Origin: Actinomycetes bacterium
Lineage (GTDB): Bacteria; Actinomycetota; Coriobacteriia; Coriobacteriales; Eggerthellaceae
Assembly: GCA_023460315.1 (NCBI GenBank)
Contig: JAEWQO010000125.1
Span: 78,519 to 142,518 of the forward strand
Length of the DNA stretch: 64,000 nt
Direction: 5' to 3'
Part shown: piece by piece, positions 10,261 through 19,313 of the stretch
How the letters are laid out: the number at the start of each line of letters is the position of its first letter
Position numbering within the stretch: position 1 is the first letter of the stretch
Position numbers and translations under genes: made by a program
Notes under the pieces: generated by a model
Told to the model about the DNA's origin: nothing
The model's input: the letters and a program-made list of their open reading frames with translations, nothing else
Databases searched by the model: none

Positions 10261-10286
10261 CGAACGAACGTTCTCTGTAGTATACT
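10261..10286 (+). promoter_or_regulatory. LexA-like (SOS) box and -10 element of the SNF2 gene
   Basis: CGAACGAACGTTCT at 10261-10274 matches the Gram-positive LexA/DinR consensus CGAACRNRYGTTYC at 13 of 14 positions. It is followed six bases later by the -10-like TATACT at 10281-10286. A repressor bound here would cover the -35 region. The gene starts 31 bases after the -10. The match is seen in sequence; LexA control is inferred. Confidence 0.55.
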
Positions 10287-10316
10287 GGGAGGATTACCTC
10301 GAGATGAAAGAGCCGT

Positions 10317-13300
10317 ATGATATCCGACACCGAAATCGGGCAACATTGCTATCCCCGCACATTGAGGCGGGCCCGGCAAATCGCGTCGTCAGACAGGAAC
10401 ATCCTCACCAAAATATGTCGCTACAACGGCGACGAAACCATGCTGAGCGCATTCGTGGCCAGCAGCAGCGGATGGGACGATCGATACCGCACCTCGGTCA
10501 GTTTTTCTGAAGCCGAGGATGCCATCATCGATTACTCGTGCACGTGTCCGGCCTCCTATGAGTATGGCGGCATGTGCAAACACTGCGCAGCGCTCATTCT
10601 CTCCTACAACAAATCACCCGAACGATTTATGGGCTACCAGGAAAATCGACGCGCCTCGACATCGTCCTGTATAGCGGATCTTATGAAACGCACGGCGCAG
10701 GAGGCGAATGCCGCCGAAGAGGAAGAGGTCAGCATTGAGACCATTTTCTCATACGGCTTTCGTCTGTGGTCGGTTCACTTCAAACTCGTGGGCCCCCAAG
10801 GCACGTACGTCCTGAAAAATATTTCCGACTTCGTCCAGCATATGAGGACAGGAGAACGGTTCTCCTACGGCAAGAAGCTCGCCTTCGCCCATACGCCCAA
10901 CGCGTTGACTCCTCAGGCACGGGCTGTCGCACGCTTCTTGGACCGTGCGGTATCACTTCGAGCGCAGGCAAGCAGGACGATGCATGGATACTACAGCTCT
11001 CGCAACGAAGCAGCCCGTGATCTTGACCTGTCTGACTCCGAAGTGATCGAGTTGCTTGACACGCTTGAGGAAAACACGTTCACGGTCGAAGGAGCCGACT
11101 ACGGCACCCGGTCCCTCACCAAGGCCCATATCGTCGAAGGCGACCCATCTCTCGAAATTCGTCTACATCGCATGGACGAGGGTGGTTACGCCATCGGCCG
11201 AACTGAAAACATTGTCGTTGTGACCAGTGGAGATCGCTCGTATATCTGGCAAGATGACCTGTTTTACCGTTGTTCTCCAGCGTTCTCCCCCTGCTCAGAG
11301 TTTCTCCGTAGCGTGTACGAAAGCGAAGACGACCAGGTGATCGTGACCGAAGAGGACATGCCCCTGTTCTGCGCAACCATACTCCCTGCCATCGAGCAGG
11401 GCCTCGCCGTTCAAGCGCCTCGCAGCCTGCAAGCCTACCGGCCAGTGCCCTGCCACCTGGAGTTCTATTTCGACAGAACCGACCAAGGCGTATCGTGTGA
11501 CCCCCAAGCGCGATACGGAGACAAGCGCCACCATCTGAGCGACCACGCTTCTGAGCAAGAAGACGAAAGCACCCCCGGGCCCTTGCGCGACGAGCTCATG
11601 GAAATGAAAGCGAAAAGCCTCGTGGAGAACTACTTCGTCGACGTAGGATCCCCTATCCCTCTCGACGATGACGAGGCGATAGCAAATCTGGTCTTCGGAG
11701 GCCTTCTGAAATTCCGTGCCTTGGGAACCGTGTTTACCACCCCTGCGTTCGACCGCCTCATACGAGACGGCAAGCCACGCATCTCTTTGGGAGTCTCGCT
11801 CACCGGCAACCTGATCAACCTCACGGTCTCATCGGACGACCTTCCCGCTCGCGAGCTGGCGGCAATGCTTGCAAGCTATCGCAAGCACAAACGCTACCAT
11901 CGCCTCAAAAGCGGCATGTTCCTCAACATGGAAGGATTCGACCTCTCCCAGCTTGATCGCCTGGCTTCCGATCTGGGCATCACATCCAAGCAACTCGCCT
12001 CGGGTTCGGTCGAGCTTCCCTCATACCGAGCATTCTATCTTGATGAAGAGGCGGATCTTGATCGAGATCGATCCTTCACGCAGTACGTGGAGGATTTTCG
12101 CAGCGTCAACGAGCTCGACTATCAGGTTCCCCCCTCGTTTGCAGGCACCTTGCGGCCTTATCAGGTCGACGGGTTCCGCTGGCTTTCCGCCCGCTGCGAT
12201 GCCGGTTTTGGAGGAATCTTGGCAGATGAGATGGGACTGGGCAAATCAGCGCAGCTCATTGCATTGCTGCTCTCGCGTCAAGAGGAAGCGCGAGCCACCG
12301 GTCCCAGCCTTATCGTCTGCCCCGCCTCGTTGGTTTATAACTGGTTGGCCGAATTCGAGCACTTCGCCCCCGACCTGACCGTGTGCGCCGTCGTCGGCAC
12401 CAAGCGCGACCGCGCGCGCATTCGCACAACGCCCGGATGTGACATCCTGGTCACATCCTACGATTTGCTTCGCATCGACGCAGCGGACTACACCGACCGA
12501 ACCTTTTTCTGCTGCGTGCTCGACGAAGCGCAATATATCAAGAATCCCGCCACACTCACCACAAGAAACGTGAAGCGCGTCAACGCGCTTCACCGCTTCG
12601 CGCTCACCGGTACACCCATCGAGAATCGATTGAGCGAGCTCTGGAGCATCTTTGACTTTCTCATGCCGGGATTGTTGGGACCCTATGCGCGGTTTCGGGA
12701 ACACTTTGAGCTCTCCATCGTCGGCGGCGACGAGGAGGCGGCGCGGAGGCTGCAGGCCCTGGTCGGCCCCTTCATCCTTCGACGTTTAAAAATCAAGGTG
12801 TTGCGCGACCTTCCGGAGAAGCTGGAATCCATCGTGTACGCACCGCTGGAGGGCGAGCAGAAGCGCCTTTACACAGCCCATGAACAGCGGTTGAGAGAAT
12901 CGTTGACCTCCCAGAAAAACGAGCGGAAGAAAAACGGCAAGCATGGCGGAGAAGCCGAGAAAAGCAAGGTCGAGATACTCGCAGAACTCACCAAGCTGCG
13001 ACAGCTGTGCTGTGACCCCCATCTGCTATATGAGGACTACACCGGGCACGCGGCAAAGCTCGATGCCATCATGGAACTGGTGGAGTCAGCCATGGATGCA
13101 GGAGAAAAAACGCTTGTGTTCTCCCAATTCACCAGCTTTCTCAGCCTCATTGCGGACCGCCTGGACACACAGGGCATCTCGTATTACACCATAGTCGGGT
13201 CCACGCCGAAAAAGAAACGCCTTGCGCTGGTGAACGCATTCAATGCCGATGACACCCCTGTGTTTCTGGTCTCATTGAAAGCGGGAGGAACGGGCCTCAA

Positions 13301-13562
13301 TCTCACCGGAGCCACCGTGGTCATCCATGCCGATCCCTGGTGGAACGCCGCCGCGCAGGATCAGGCGACCGATCGGGCCCACCGCATAGGGCAGACTAAA
13401 GTGGTGAGCGTGCAAAAGGTCATCGCGCAGGGCACCATCGAGGAGCGCATCGTCCACCTGCAAGAGGTGAAGAGCGAGCTTGCGGGCCAGATCATCGGCA
13501 CGAGCGGCATCTCTCTCGCCTCCCTGAGCAAGGAGGATCTGATCGACCTTCTGCAGGGCTAG
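10317..13562 (+). CDS. SWIM zinc-finger SNF2-family DNA helicase/ATPase
   Basis: 1081-residue protein. Near the N-terminus a SWIM zinc-binding motif (CTC ... CKHC, residues about 75-92) is visible. A long linker region follows, then an SNF2/RapA-type ATPase from about residue 610 to the end: Walker A DEMGLGKS, motif II DEAQ, LTGTPIENRLSELWS, and the C-terminal helicase motif with DRAHRIGQ. Such proteins translocate on double-stranded DNA and remodel protein-DNA or RNA polymerase complexes; the exact substrate here is unknown. An in-frame stop at 10305 rules out a longer N-terminus. It is a single-gene plus-strand unit, convergent with accDA, and probably damage-inducible given the LexA-like box. 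Confidence 0.92.
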   Translation: MISDTEIGQHCYPRTLRRARQIASSDRNILTKICRYNGDETMLSAFVASSSGWDDRYRTSVSFSEAEDAIIDYSCTCPASYEYGGMCKHCAALILSYNKSPERFMGYQENRRASTSSCIADLMKRTAQEANAAEEEEVSIETIFSYGFRLWSVHFKLVGPQGTYVLKNISDFVQHMRTGERFSYGKKLAFAHTPNALTPQARAVARFLDRAVSLRAQASRTMHGYYSSRNEAARDLDLSDSEVIELLDTLEENTFTVEGADYGTRSLTKAHIVEGDPSLEIRLHRMDEGGYAIGRTENIVVVTSGDRSYIWQDDLFYRCSPAFSPCSEFLRSVYESEDDQVIVTEEDMPLFCATILPAIEQGLAVQAPRSLQAYRPVPCHLEFYFDRTDQGVSCDPQARYGDKRHHLSDHASEQEDESTPGPLRDELMEMKAKSLVENYFVDVGSPIPLDDDEAIANLVFGGLLKFRALGTVFTTPAFDRLIRDGKPRISLGVSLTGNLINLTVSSDDLPARELAAMLASYRKHKRYHRLKSGMFLNMEGFDLSQLDRLASDLGITSKQLASGSVELPSYRAFYLDEEADLDRDRSFTQYVEDFRSVNELDYQVPPSFAGTLRPYQVDGFRWLSARCDAGFGGILADEMGLGKSAQLIALLLSRQEEARATGPSLIVCPASLVYNWLAEFEHFAPDLTVCAVVGTKRDRARIRTTPGCDILVTSYDLLRIDAADYTDRTFFCCVLDEAQYIKNPATLTTRNVKRVNALHRFALTGTPIENRLSELWSIFDFLMPGLLGPYARFREHFELSIVGGDEEAARRLQALVGPFILRRLKIKVLRDLPEKLESIVYAPLEGEQKRLYTAHEQRLRESLTSQKNERKKNGKHGGEAEKSKVEILAELTKLRQLCCDPHLLYEDYTGHAAKLDAIMELVESAMDAGEKTLVFSQFTSFLSLIADRLDTQGISYYTIVGSTPKKKRLALVNAFNADDTPVFLVSLKAGGTGLNLTGATVVIHADPWWNAAAQDQATDRAHRIGQTKVVSVQKVIAQGTIEERIVHLQEVKSELAGQIIGTSGISLASLSKEDLIDLLQG

Positions 13563-13688
13563 GATATGTCGGTTTCGCCAAGCGCGGCCTTTTCAACCCG
13601 CTTTCGATGTGCGGCTGGTCGCCTCCGATAACAAGGCCATATCCCACCATAATGCCGCTTCCCTGCCGGATTGGTTGGGAAACGGCCT

Positions 13689-13783
13689 GAGGGGCAGTTT
13701 TCTCGAAGACAGCGCCCTATCAGAATACATAACCGGGGGTTTTCGTCAGCTTCGCGGACCTACAGCCAAAAAAACTGCCCCTC
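13689..13783. repeat. Perfect 13-bp inverted repeat with 69-nt loop
   Basis: GAGGGGCAGTTTT at 13689-13701 is the exact reverse complement of AAAACTGCCCCTC at 13771-13783. The T tract lies at the inner end of one arm and an A tract of seven at the other. It may act as a bidirectional transcription end between convergent genes, or be the ends of a small palindromic element. Confidence 0.6.
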
Positions 13784-13797
13784 GGAAGAACTTTCTG

Positions 13798-13930
13798 CCA
13801 ATCCGGCCCGGCCTAGTCCAGCACAGCCAATCGGACCCAACCCGGCTCAGCCCGATTCGGCTCAATCCGGCCCAGCTCAGCCTACCCCAGCCCATTCCGG
13901 CCCTGCCAATCCGATCCGGCCGAATCAGAC
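13798..13930. repeat. Degenerate pentanucleotide tandem repeat
   Basis: About 26 consecutive pyrimidine-rich pentamers resembling CCGGC, CCAAT, CCAGC, CCCGA and CTCAG run up to just before the accDA stop. The 5-bp phase is obvious by eye although individual units differ. It is non-coding, and its composition is unlike the flanking genes. Confidence 0.6.
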
Positions 13931-13947
13931 CCTCCTTCAGGGAGGCG

Positions 13948-16479
13948 TCAGAATTTGCCGAACCGTTCGTAGCGGTTCTTCAAAAGATCATCGAGAGGAA
14001 CGTCGCACAGCGCGTCCAAGGCCGTGACGATATAGTCACGCACACGCTCCGCCGCAATGCGGGGATTCTCATGAGCCGGCGCAGGTCCCTCGCTCACAAC
14101 TTCGTCCACAATGCCCATCTCGCACGCTTCCCGCGCGCTCATCTTCATGACGGCCGCGGCTTCCGGTGCACGGGCCCGATCCTTCCAGAGGATTGACGCA
14201 AAGCCTTCGGGAGAAAGCACCGAATAGACGGCGTGCTCCTGCATGGCCACCCTGTCGGCCAAAGCCAGCGCAAGGGCACCGCCGCTGCCTCCTTCTCCCA
14301 GAAGCACGCTCACCACCGGGACGCGAACGCTGGCAAGCGCCAGCAGGTTGTCGGCGATGGCATTGCCCTGTCCTCGTTCTTCGGCCTCCATGCCACAAAA
14401 CGCTCCCTGCGTGTCCACCAGGCAAACCACCGGCCTGCCAAACTTCTCCGCCTGGCGGATGAGCCTGAGCGACTTTCGGTAGCCTTCCGGCTGAGGACAG
14501 CCGAAATTGCGCCGAATGCGCTCTTTCAGATCCACGCCTTTCTCCTGAGCTATCACCGTCACCGCGCGGCCGTCTATCCAGCCGAGGCCGCACATCATGG
14601 CCGCATCGTCACCGAAGGCCCGATCGCCATGCAATTCGATGAACCCGTCGACGAAAGATTCTATGTACGCCTTCGCCGTCGGGCGATGCGTGTTGCGGGC
14701 CAACTTCACGCTTTCCCATGCATGGTTCGATCCATCAACGGGCACATCGGCCGCCGCACCCTCAAGCGATTCACCCGCCTCGGCATCAAACTGGCCGGCG
14801 AGCATCGCGTCCTGCAGGCGCTTCAGAGACAGCGCGTCGCGCCTGCGATCAAGCTGACCGGCAATCTCCGAAAGACGGTTCCTCAGAGATCGCGGCCCCC
14901 AACCGGCAGCCTCGGAGAGAGGTTGACGCACCGGTTCAAGGGCACCAAATGTGACCGTGTTGTAGGTATCGGTCCCCTGCTCAAGGTTTTCCCGCACCTT
15001 CGCATAATCGACGAATATTTCGTATCCGCCGGATTCCGGCGTGTTTCGGGCCGCAGTCGCAAGATGTATGGCAAGGATATGAGCGAGTTTCTCGCGCAGC
15101 TCTTCGCGAGGCACGATGGCATCCACCAGACCATGCTCGAGAGCGAACTCTGCTGTCTGGAACCCCGCGGGCAGTTCCTGCTTGATGGTGTCCTTGATGA
15201 CGCGCTGGCCCGCAAAGCCAACAAGTGCATGAGGCTCCGCTAAAATGACATCCCCCTGCATGGCGAACGAAGCCGTCACGCCACCGGTGGTGGGATCGGT
15301 GAGCACCGAGACGTAGGGAAGGCCCGCTTCCCCATGGCGCGACAGGGCGCAGGACACCTTGGCCATCTGCATGAGAGACAGCAAACCCTCCTGCATGCGC
15401 GCGCCGCCCGATGCCGTGAAGATGACCACCGGCAAGCGTTCGTCGGTGGCGCGTTCCACCATGCGGGCGATCTTCTCCCCCACGACGGATCCCATCGATC
15501 CCATGAAGAATTGGGAGTCCATGATGGCAAGAGCCGTGCGAAGGCCCGCAATGCGGCCCTCGCCCGTGCGCACAGCCTCCCGCAAACCGGTCTTATGGCG
15601 TTGGGCGGCCAATTTTTCACGATACCCGGGAAAATTGAGCGGATCGGCCTCGGACGTGTTCCTGTTCCACTCGGTGAAACTGTCGGCATCCAGCAAGTCA
15701 TCGATTCGCTCGCTTGATGACATGCGGAGATAGCCTCCGCATGCCGGACAGGTGTAATGGGCGGAAGAAACGCAAGCCGCGTCGAAGGTCAAGCCGCAGT
15801 GCGGGCAGGTACGCCATGAACCGTCGTCCGAGATGACCTTGCTTGTCGAGCAGAGAATCCATCCCATGGGCGGGACCGAGGAGTCCGTGGCCCGAAACAC
15901 ACGCATGCCGCGCGCGGCAGCTCGGGCGAGGAAGCTGTCCACGTTTGCCAAGGGAAGAGCCTCGTCACACAGCAGCACGACCGCGGCACCGCACTCATCA
16001 GCTGCCGCAAGCACGGCATAGCTGTTGCAGAGGAGGGCATCGGAGTATGTGTCGCCCAAGCACACCGATCCCTGAGCCGCCTTGCAGCGCGAATCGAAGC
16101 GCTTGTCCTGTGTGTAGACCGTATAGGCGGAAAAGCCGGCATCAACGATGGAAGGCACCAGATGCTTGGTGGTTTTGGCGCGCGCCATGATAAGGGCAAC
16201 AGGATGCATCTCCTGTTCGTCGGGCACCTGGCTCGCGTCGGCCTGCTGAAAAGATGTCGCCGGCCCGGTCGAAGACGTGATGAATTCAACCGCATCGGCC
16301 GCATCGATGGCATTGGGAGCAAGGGGCAGACTCGCAGAAGCCTCCTCCGCCATACGGGGAAGGCGATAGGCGACGTCGACCCCTCGAGAAGCAGGCTCGG
16401 GCGTCACCTGAGAGGCGCCCTGCACGAGCATCGCCCCATCCGAGCCGATGGTTATGTAATCCTGCTTGCGCTGCTTCAT
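13948..16479 (-). CDS. accDA: Acetyl-CoA carboxylase carboxyltransferase, AccD-AccA fusion with biotin-carboxylase-like N-domain
   Basis: 843 residues. Residues 1-90 are low-complexity. Residues 91-205 resemble the pre-ATP-grasp N-domain of biotin carboxylase: a strand like VALIMAR, then SVCLGDTYSDALL and AVLAAADECGA, parallel to TVCIG and AIISAAEITGA in AccC. An AccD zinc finger (Cys225, 228, 244, 247), the AccD carboxyltransferase domain (about 250-515) and a full AccA domain (about 560-843, with GEGGSGGALA) follow. The AccD-AccA part transfers CO2 from biotin to acetyl-CoA to make malonyl-CoA. The ATP-grasp core and the biotin carrier are absent from the protein and from the window. It is the last gene of the fab cluster; GGAAGG precedes the ATG at 16479. 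Confidence 0.93.
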   Translation of the reverse strand: MKQRKQDYITIGSDGAMLVQGASQVTPEPASRGVDVAYRLPRMAEEASASLPLAPNAIDAADAVEFITSSTGPATSFQQADASQVPDEQEMHPVALIMARAKTTKHLVPSIVDAGFSAYTVYTQDKRFDSRCKAAQGSVCLGDTYSDALLCNSYAVLAAADECGAAVVLLCDEALPLANVDSFLARAAARGMRVFRATDSSVPPMGWILCSTSKVISDDGSWRTCPHCGLTFDAACVSSAHYTCPACGGYLRMSSSERIDDLLDADSFTEWNRNTSEADPLNFPGYREKLAAQRHKTGLREAVRTGEGRIAGLRTALAIMDSQFFMGSMGSVVGEKIARMVERATDERLPVVIFTASGGARMQEGLLSLMQMAKVSCALSRHGEAGLPYVSVLTDPTTGGVTASFAMQGDVILAEPHALVGFAGQRVIKDTIKQELPAGFQTAEFALEHGLVDAIVPREELREKLAHILAIHLATAARNTPESGGYEIFVDYAKVRENLEQGTDTYNTVTFGALEPVRQPLSEAAGWGPRSLRNRLSEIAGQLDRRRDALSLKRLQDAMLAGQFDAEAGESLEGAAADVPVDGSNHAWESVKLARNTHRPTAKAYIESFVDGFIELHGDRAFGDDAAMMCGLGWIDGRAVTVIAQEKGVDLKERIRRNFGCPQPEGYRKSLRLIRQAEKFGRPVVCLVDTQGAFCGMEAEERGQGNAIADNLLALASVRVPVVSVLLGEGGSGGALALALADRVAMQEHAVYSVLSPEGFASILWKDRARAPEAAAVMKMSAREACEMGIVDEVVSEGPAPAHENPRIAAERVRDYIVTALDALCDVPLDDLLKNRYERFGKF

Positions 16480-16594
16480 CGAACAACCTTCCGCTTTCTT
16501 CCCACCAGCACTTCATTCAACGGGCACGCCGTGCCTCCGACGGGCCGCATGCAATGATGCCCCTCAGCAAGAGACACCTCGACAGGCAGGTTTT

Positions 16595-17044
16595 TCACTC
16601 CCCCGCTTTCGCTAAAACATATTTCTGGGTCGCCGTCGCACACACATGGCCGTCGACCGAAGCTTCCACTTCGGCCACGCACAGGCGTGACGAAGCTTTC
16701 ACGATTCTTCCCTTCAGCGTGAGCGTCTCCCCCGGCGTCACCTGGCGGCGGAACTTCGCTCCGTCGATGCCGGTGAGAAAGCCAAGTGTACCCTCGGCAC
16801 CACGGTCGACGAGAAGGCAGAACGAAGCCGCCTGGGCAAGCGCCTCCATGATGATGACGCCCGGCAAGACCGGGTGCCCGGGGAAATGCCCTGCGAACAG
16901 CGGCAGATTGGGGTCGACGTCAAGCTCCGCCTCCACGGTCTTGCCCGCATCGCAGGCAACGACCCGACTTACCCAGCAGAACGGGTCGCGATGCGGCAGC
17001 ACGCGCTGCACCGCTTCCTTGTCGCAGGGGTATTCGATATCCAT
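16595..17044 (-). CDS. fabZ: 3-hydroxyacyl-ACP dehydratase FabZ
   Basis: 149 residues with the hot-dog fold signature. LPHRDPFCWV carries the catalytic His (His17), and GHFPGHPVLPGVIIMEALAQ carries the catalytic Glu. FabZ dehydrates 3-hydroxyacyl-ACP to trans-2-enoyl-ACP in fatty-acid elongation. AAAGGAG precedes the ATG by six bases. It lies between fabF and accDA. In Firmicute clusters fabZ is flanked by accB and accC; here neither is present, and the 115 bases before accDA hold no gene. Confidence 0.96.
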   Translation of the reverse strand: MDIEYPCDKEAVQRVLPHRDPFCWVSRVVACDAGKTVEAELDVDPNLPLFAGHFPGHPVLPGVIIMEALAQAASFCLLVDRGAEGTLGFLTGIDGAKFRRQVTPGETLTLKGRIVKASSRLCVAEVEASVDGHVCATATQKYVLAKAGE

Positions 17045-17070
17045 GGATTGCTCCTTTCAGCAAACGTCAC

Positions 17071-17104
17071 GGCATGCCGAGCGGCACAGGATGCTCGGCA
17101 TGCC
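17071..17104 (-). promoter_or_regulatory. Strong intercistronic hairpin between fabF and fabZ
   Basis: GGCATGCCGAGC (17071-17082) and GCTCGGCATGCC (17093-17104) form a perfect 12-bp stem with a 10-base loop, three bases after the fabF stop on the minus strand. No T run follows, so it is more likely an mRNA stability or processing element, or a weak attenuator, than a terminator. Confidence 0.6.
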
Positions 17105-17107
17105 AGC

Positions 17108-18421
17108 TCAGACAGCTTCTGCTTCAAATGGGGAGAGGGCAAGCGACGCGTTGTGCCCCCCGAATCCCAACGAGTTCGACAGAGCCACCTTCTGCGGATA
17201 GCCCGTCTTGGACTGTGTCAGCACGTTCACGAGACACTCCGGATCGGGTTCCATGAAACCGCAGGTGGGAGGAACGCAGTCATGTGCCACCGACAATGCC
17301 GTGACGATGGCCTCCAGAGCGCCGGCTGCGCCCAGCGTGTGGCCTGTCGACCCCTTCACGGAAACGACCGGCACTTCCCTGCCAAGCTGCTCTCCGCATA
17401 GCGCAAGGAGGGCCTTCGCCTCGGTCGCGTCATTTGCCGGCGTGCCGGTGCCATGGGCGTTCAGATGCCCGAGATCGGCCGGGGTGAAACCGCCCTCCTC
17501 AAGCGCGGCGAGCATCGCCCTGGTCACACCCTCTCCACTTGGTTCGGGCGCCGTCATATGATAGGCGTCGCCCGTCGATCCGAAACCGGTGATTTCCGCC
17601 AGCACGGTGGCTCCGCGCCCAAGCGCATGTTCAAGCGACTCGAGAATCACCGCACCGGCGCCCTCGCCGGCGACGAATCCCGCGCGGCGCACGTCGAACG
17701 GCAGAGAGGCGTTGGTGGGATCATCCGCCTTCGACAAAGCCCCGAGGTTCGCAAAGCCTGCCAGGCAGATGGGAGAAACTGACTCCTCCGACCCGCCTGC
17801 AAGCGCCGCGTCGATGTATCCGTGGCGAATGTCGCGCACAGCCGTGCCGATGCAGTGCGCACCCGTTGCACAGGCCGTCACCACGTTGAGGCACTCGGCC
17901 TTCAATCCGTAGCGGATGGAGAGGTTGCCCGCGGCGATGTTGCCGATCATCGTGGGTATGAACAGCGGGCTCACCCGCTTTGGTCCCTTTTCGGCCAACG
18001 TCTCGAAGCCGCGCTGCAGCTCATCGATGCCCCCGATACCGGTGCCGAACACGCAGGCGACACGCGTGGCGTCTTCGGCTTCCAAATCAAGTCCCGATTG
18101 GGCAAGTGCCTCGTCAGAAGCCACGATGGCATACTGCACAAAGCGCTCGAAGCGGCGGGCCTCCTTTTTGGTCAGGCCATGCTCGCACGCATCGAAACCG
18201 TTGATTTCGCCCGCATTATGCACATCATAGTCCGCCGTGTCGAAGCGCGTCACGGGACCGATGCAGCATCGCTTGCCCATGACTGCGTCCCACAGCGCCT
18301 CCACCCCTATGCCGGCAGGCGAGATTGCGCCCATGCCGGTGATGACCACACGATGCGTGCCATCGGGCCGACGCGTCGAAGAAGCCCGTGCCTCCGGGGA
18401 GATGTCCTTGCTTTCGCTCAT
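17108..18421 (-). CDS. fabF: 3-oxoacyl-ACP synthase II FabF
   Basis: 437 residues from the ATG at 18421, which overlaps the fabG stop as ATGA; a longer in-frame start at 18445 lies inside fabG. The thiolase-fold condensing enzyme has the Cys-His-His triad: Cys in VTACATGAH, His in NAHGTGTPAND, and His in KGSTGHTLGAAG. It elongates acyl-ACP with malonyl-ACP. The FabH that normally primes the first condensation is not in the window. Length and motifs are normal. Confidence 0.96.
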   Translation of the reverse strand: MSESKDISPEARASSTRRPDGTHRVVITGMGAISPAGIGVEALWDAVMGKRCCIGPVTRFDTADYDVHNAGEINGFDACEHGLTKKEARRFERFVQYAIVASDEALAQSGLDLEAEDATRVACVFGTGIGGIDELQRGFETLAEKGPKRVSPLFIPTMIGNIAAGNLSIRYGLKAECLNVVTACATGAHCIGTAVRDIRHGYIDAALAGGSEESVSPICLAGFANLGALSKADDPTNASLPFDVRRAGFVAGEGAGAVILESLEHALGRGATVLAEITGFGSTGDAYHMTAPEPSGEGVTRAMLAALEEGGFTPADLGHLNAHGTGTPANDATEAKALLALCGEQLGREVPVVSVKGSTGHTLGAAGALEAIVTALSVAHDCVPPTCGFMEPDPECLVNVLTQSKTGYPQKVALSNSLGFGGHNASLALSPFEAEAV

Positions 18422-19299
18422 AATGCCATACCTCCGTCGATGCAAATGACCTGTCCTGTAAGGTAGCTGGCGTCGTCACTTGCCAGAAAGCCCACGAGAG
18501 ACGCCACGTCCTCGGGCGTGCCGAAACGTTTGGCGGCGATATGTCCGAGCATGGCCTCCCGCTGCTTTTCGGAAAGCGCATCGGTCATGTCTGTCGCGAT
18601 GAATCCCGGCGCGACGGCATTCGCCGTTATGCCACGCCCGGCAAGCTCCCGCGCGATAGACTTCGTGAGCCCGATGACGCCTGCCTTCGATGCGGCATAG
18701 TTTGCCTGGCCCGCGTTGCCTGCCACGCCGACGACGCTGCTCAAGTTGATGATGCGTCCGTAGCGCTGCTTCATCATGCGCTGGGCGGCCGCCTTGCAGC
18801 AGTTGAACGTGCCTTTGAGGTTGACGTCGATGACGGCGTCAAAATCCTCTTCCTTCATACGGACGACCAGTGCGTCACGGGTGATTCCGGCATTGTTCAC
18901 CAGGACGTCGATCCGACCGAATGCCCCATAGGCAGCATCGATCAATCCCTGCGCCTCGGCGCCATCGGCAACATTCGCGGCAACGGCAAGGGTGCGCACG
19001 CCATGCACCGAAGCCACCGCGTCAGCAAACTCCTGCGCATCGTCCAGGCCCCGCTGGCTCGAGCAATTCACACACACGTCAAACCCCGCGTGAGCAAGCT
19101 GCTCAACAACGGCGCGGCCGATGCCCCGGCTCGATCCGGTGACGATCGCGCTGCGACGCGTGAGATCGGGGGATGAGGCGCGGTCTGCCAAGAAAGATGG
19201 CGAAACAGGGTCGTGAGAGCCGACGGCGGCCGAGCCGGGAGAACATGCTGCAGCGGCTTTGGCAGCCGCCGCATTCAAGTCGTTTGTCTCAATGCTCAT
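18418..19299 (-). CDS. fabG: 3-oxoacyl-ACP reductase FabG
   Basis: 293 residues, about 45 more than typical FabG because of an Ala/Ser-rich N-terminal tail (residues 1-45) without recognisable motifs. The short-chain dehydrogenase core follows: the NADPH-binding TGSSRGIG, NNAG, the catalytic Ser near NLSSVVG, and the YAASK motif. It reduces 3-oxoacyl-ACP. AAGGAG lies ten bases before the chosen ATG at 19299; a later start is possible but no internal Met precedes the core. It is coupled to fabF by a four-base overlap. Confidence 0.95.
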   Translation of the reverse strand: MSIETNDLNAAAAKAAAACSPGSAAVGSHDPVSPSFLADRASSPDLTRRSAIVTGSSRGIGRAVVEQLAHAGFDVCVNCSSQRGLDDAQEFADAVASVHGVRTLAVAANVADGAEAQGLIDAAYGAFGRIDVLVNNAGITRDALVVRMKEEDFDAVIDVNLKGTFNCCKAAAQRMMKQRYGRIINLSSVVGVAGNAGQANYAASKAGVIGLTKSIARELAGRGITANAVAPGFIATDMTDALSEKQREAMLGHIAAKRFGTPEDVASLVGFLASDDASYLTGQVICIDGGMAL

Positions 19300-19313
19300 A
19301 GGAACGAAACTCC

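Larger units (their letters stand above)
9874..10316. other. Divergent intergenic region between cas3 and the SNF2 gene
   Basis: A 443-bp stretch without a convincing gene. It carries the cas operon promoter candidate on the minus strand and the SNF2 gene promoter with a LexA-like box on the plus strand, both listed separately. Open frames across it lack homology-like features and conflict with the promoters. Confidence 0.6.
13563..13947. other. Intergenic region between convergent SNF2 and accDA genes
   Basis: A 385-bp stretch where two transcripts converge. No gene is supported. It contains a 13-bp inverted repeat with a long loop and a degenerate 5-bp tandem repeat, described separately. 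No clear T-tailed hairpin was found for either gene. Confidence 0.6.

Noticed and set aside
9550..10510. Two plus-strand frames of about 190 codons between cas3 and the SNF2 gene
   Set aside because: They overlap the cas3 coding region or both promoters and show no recognisable features.
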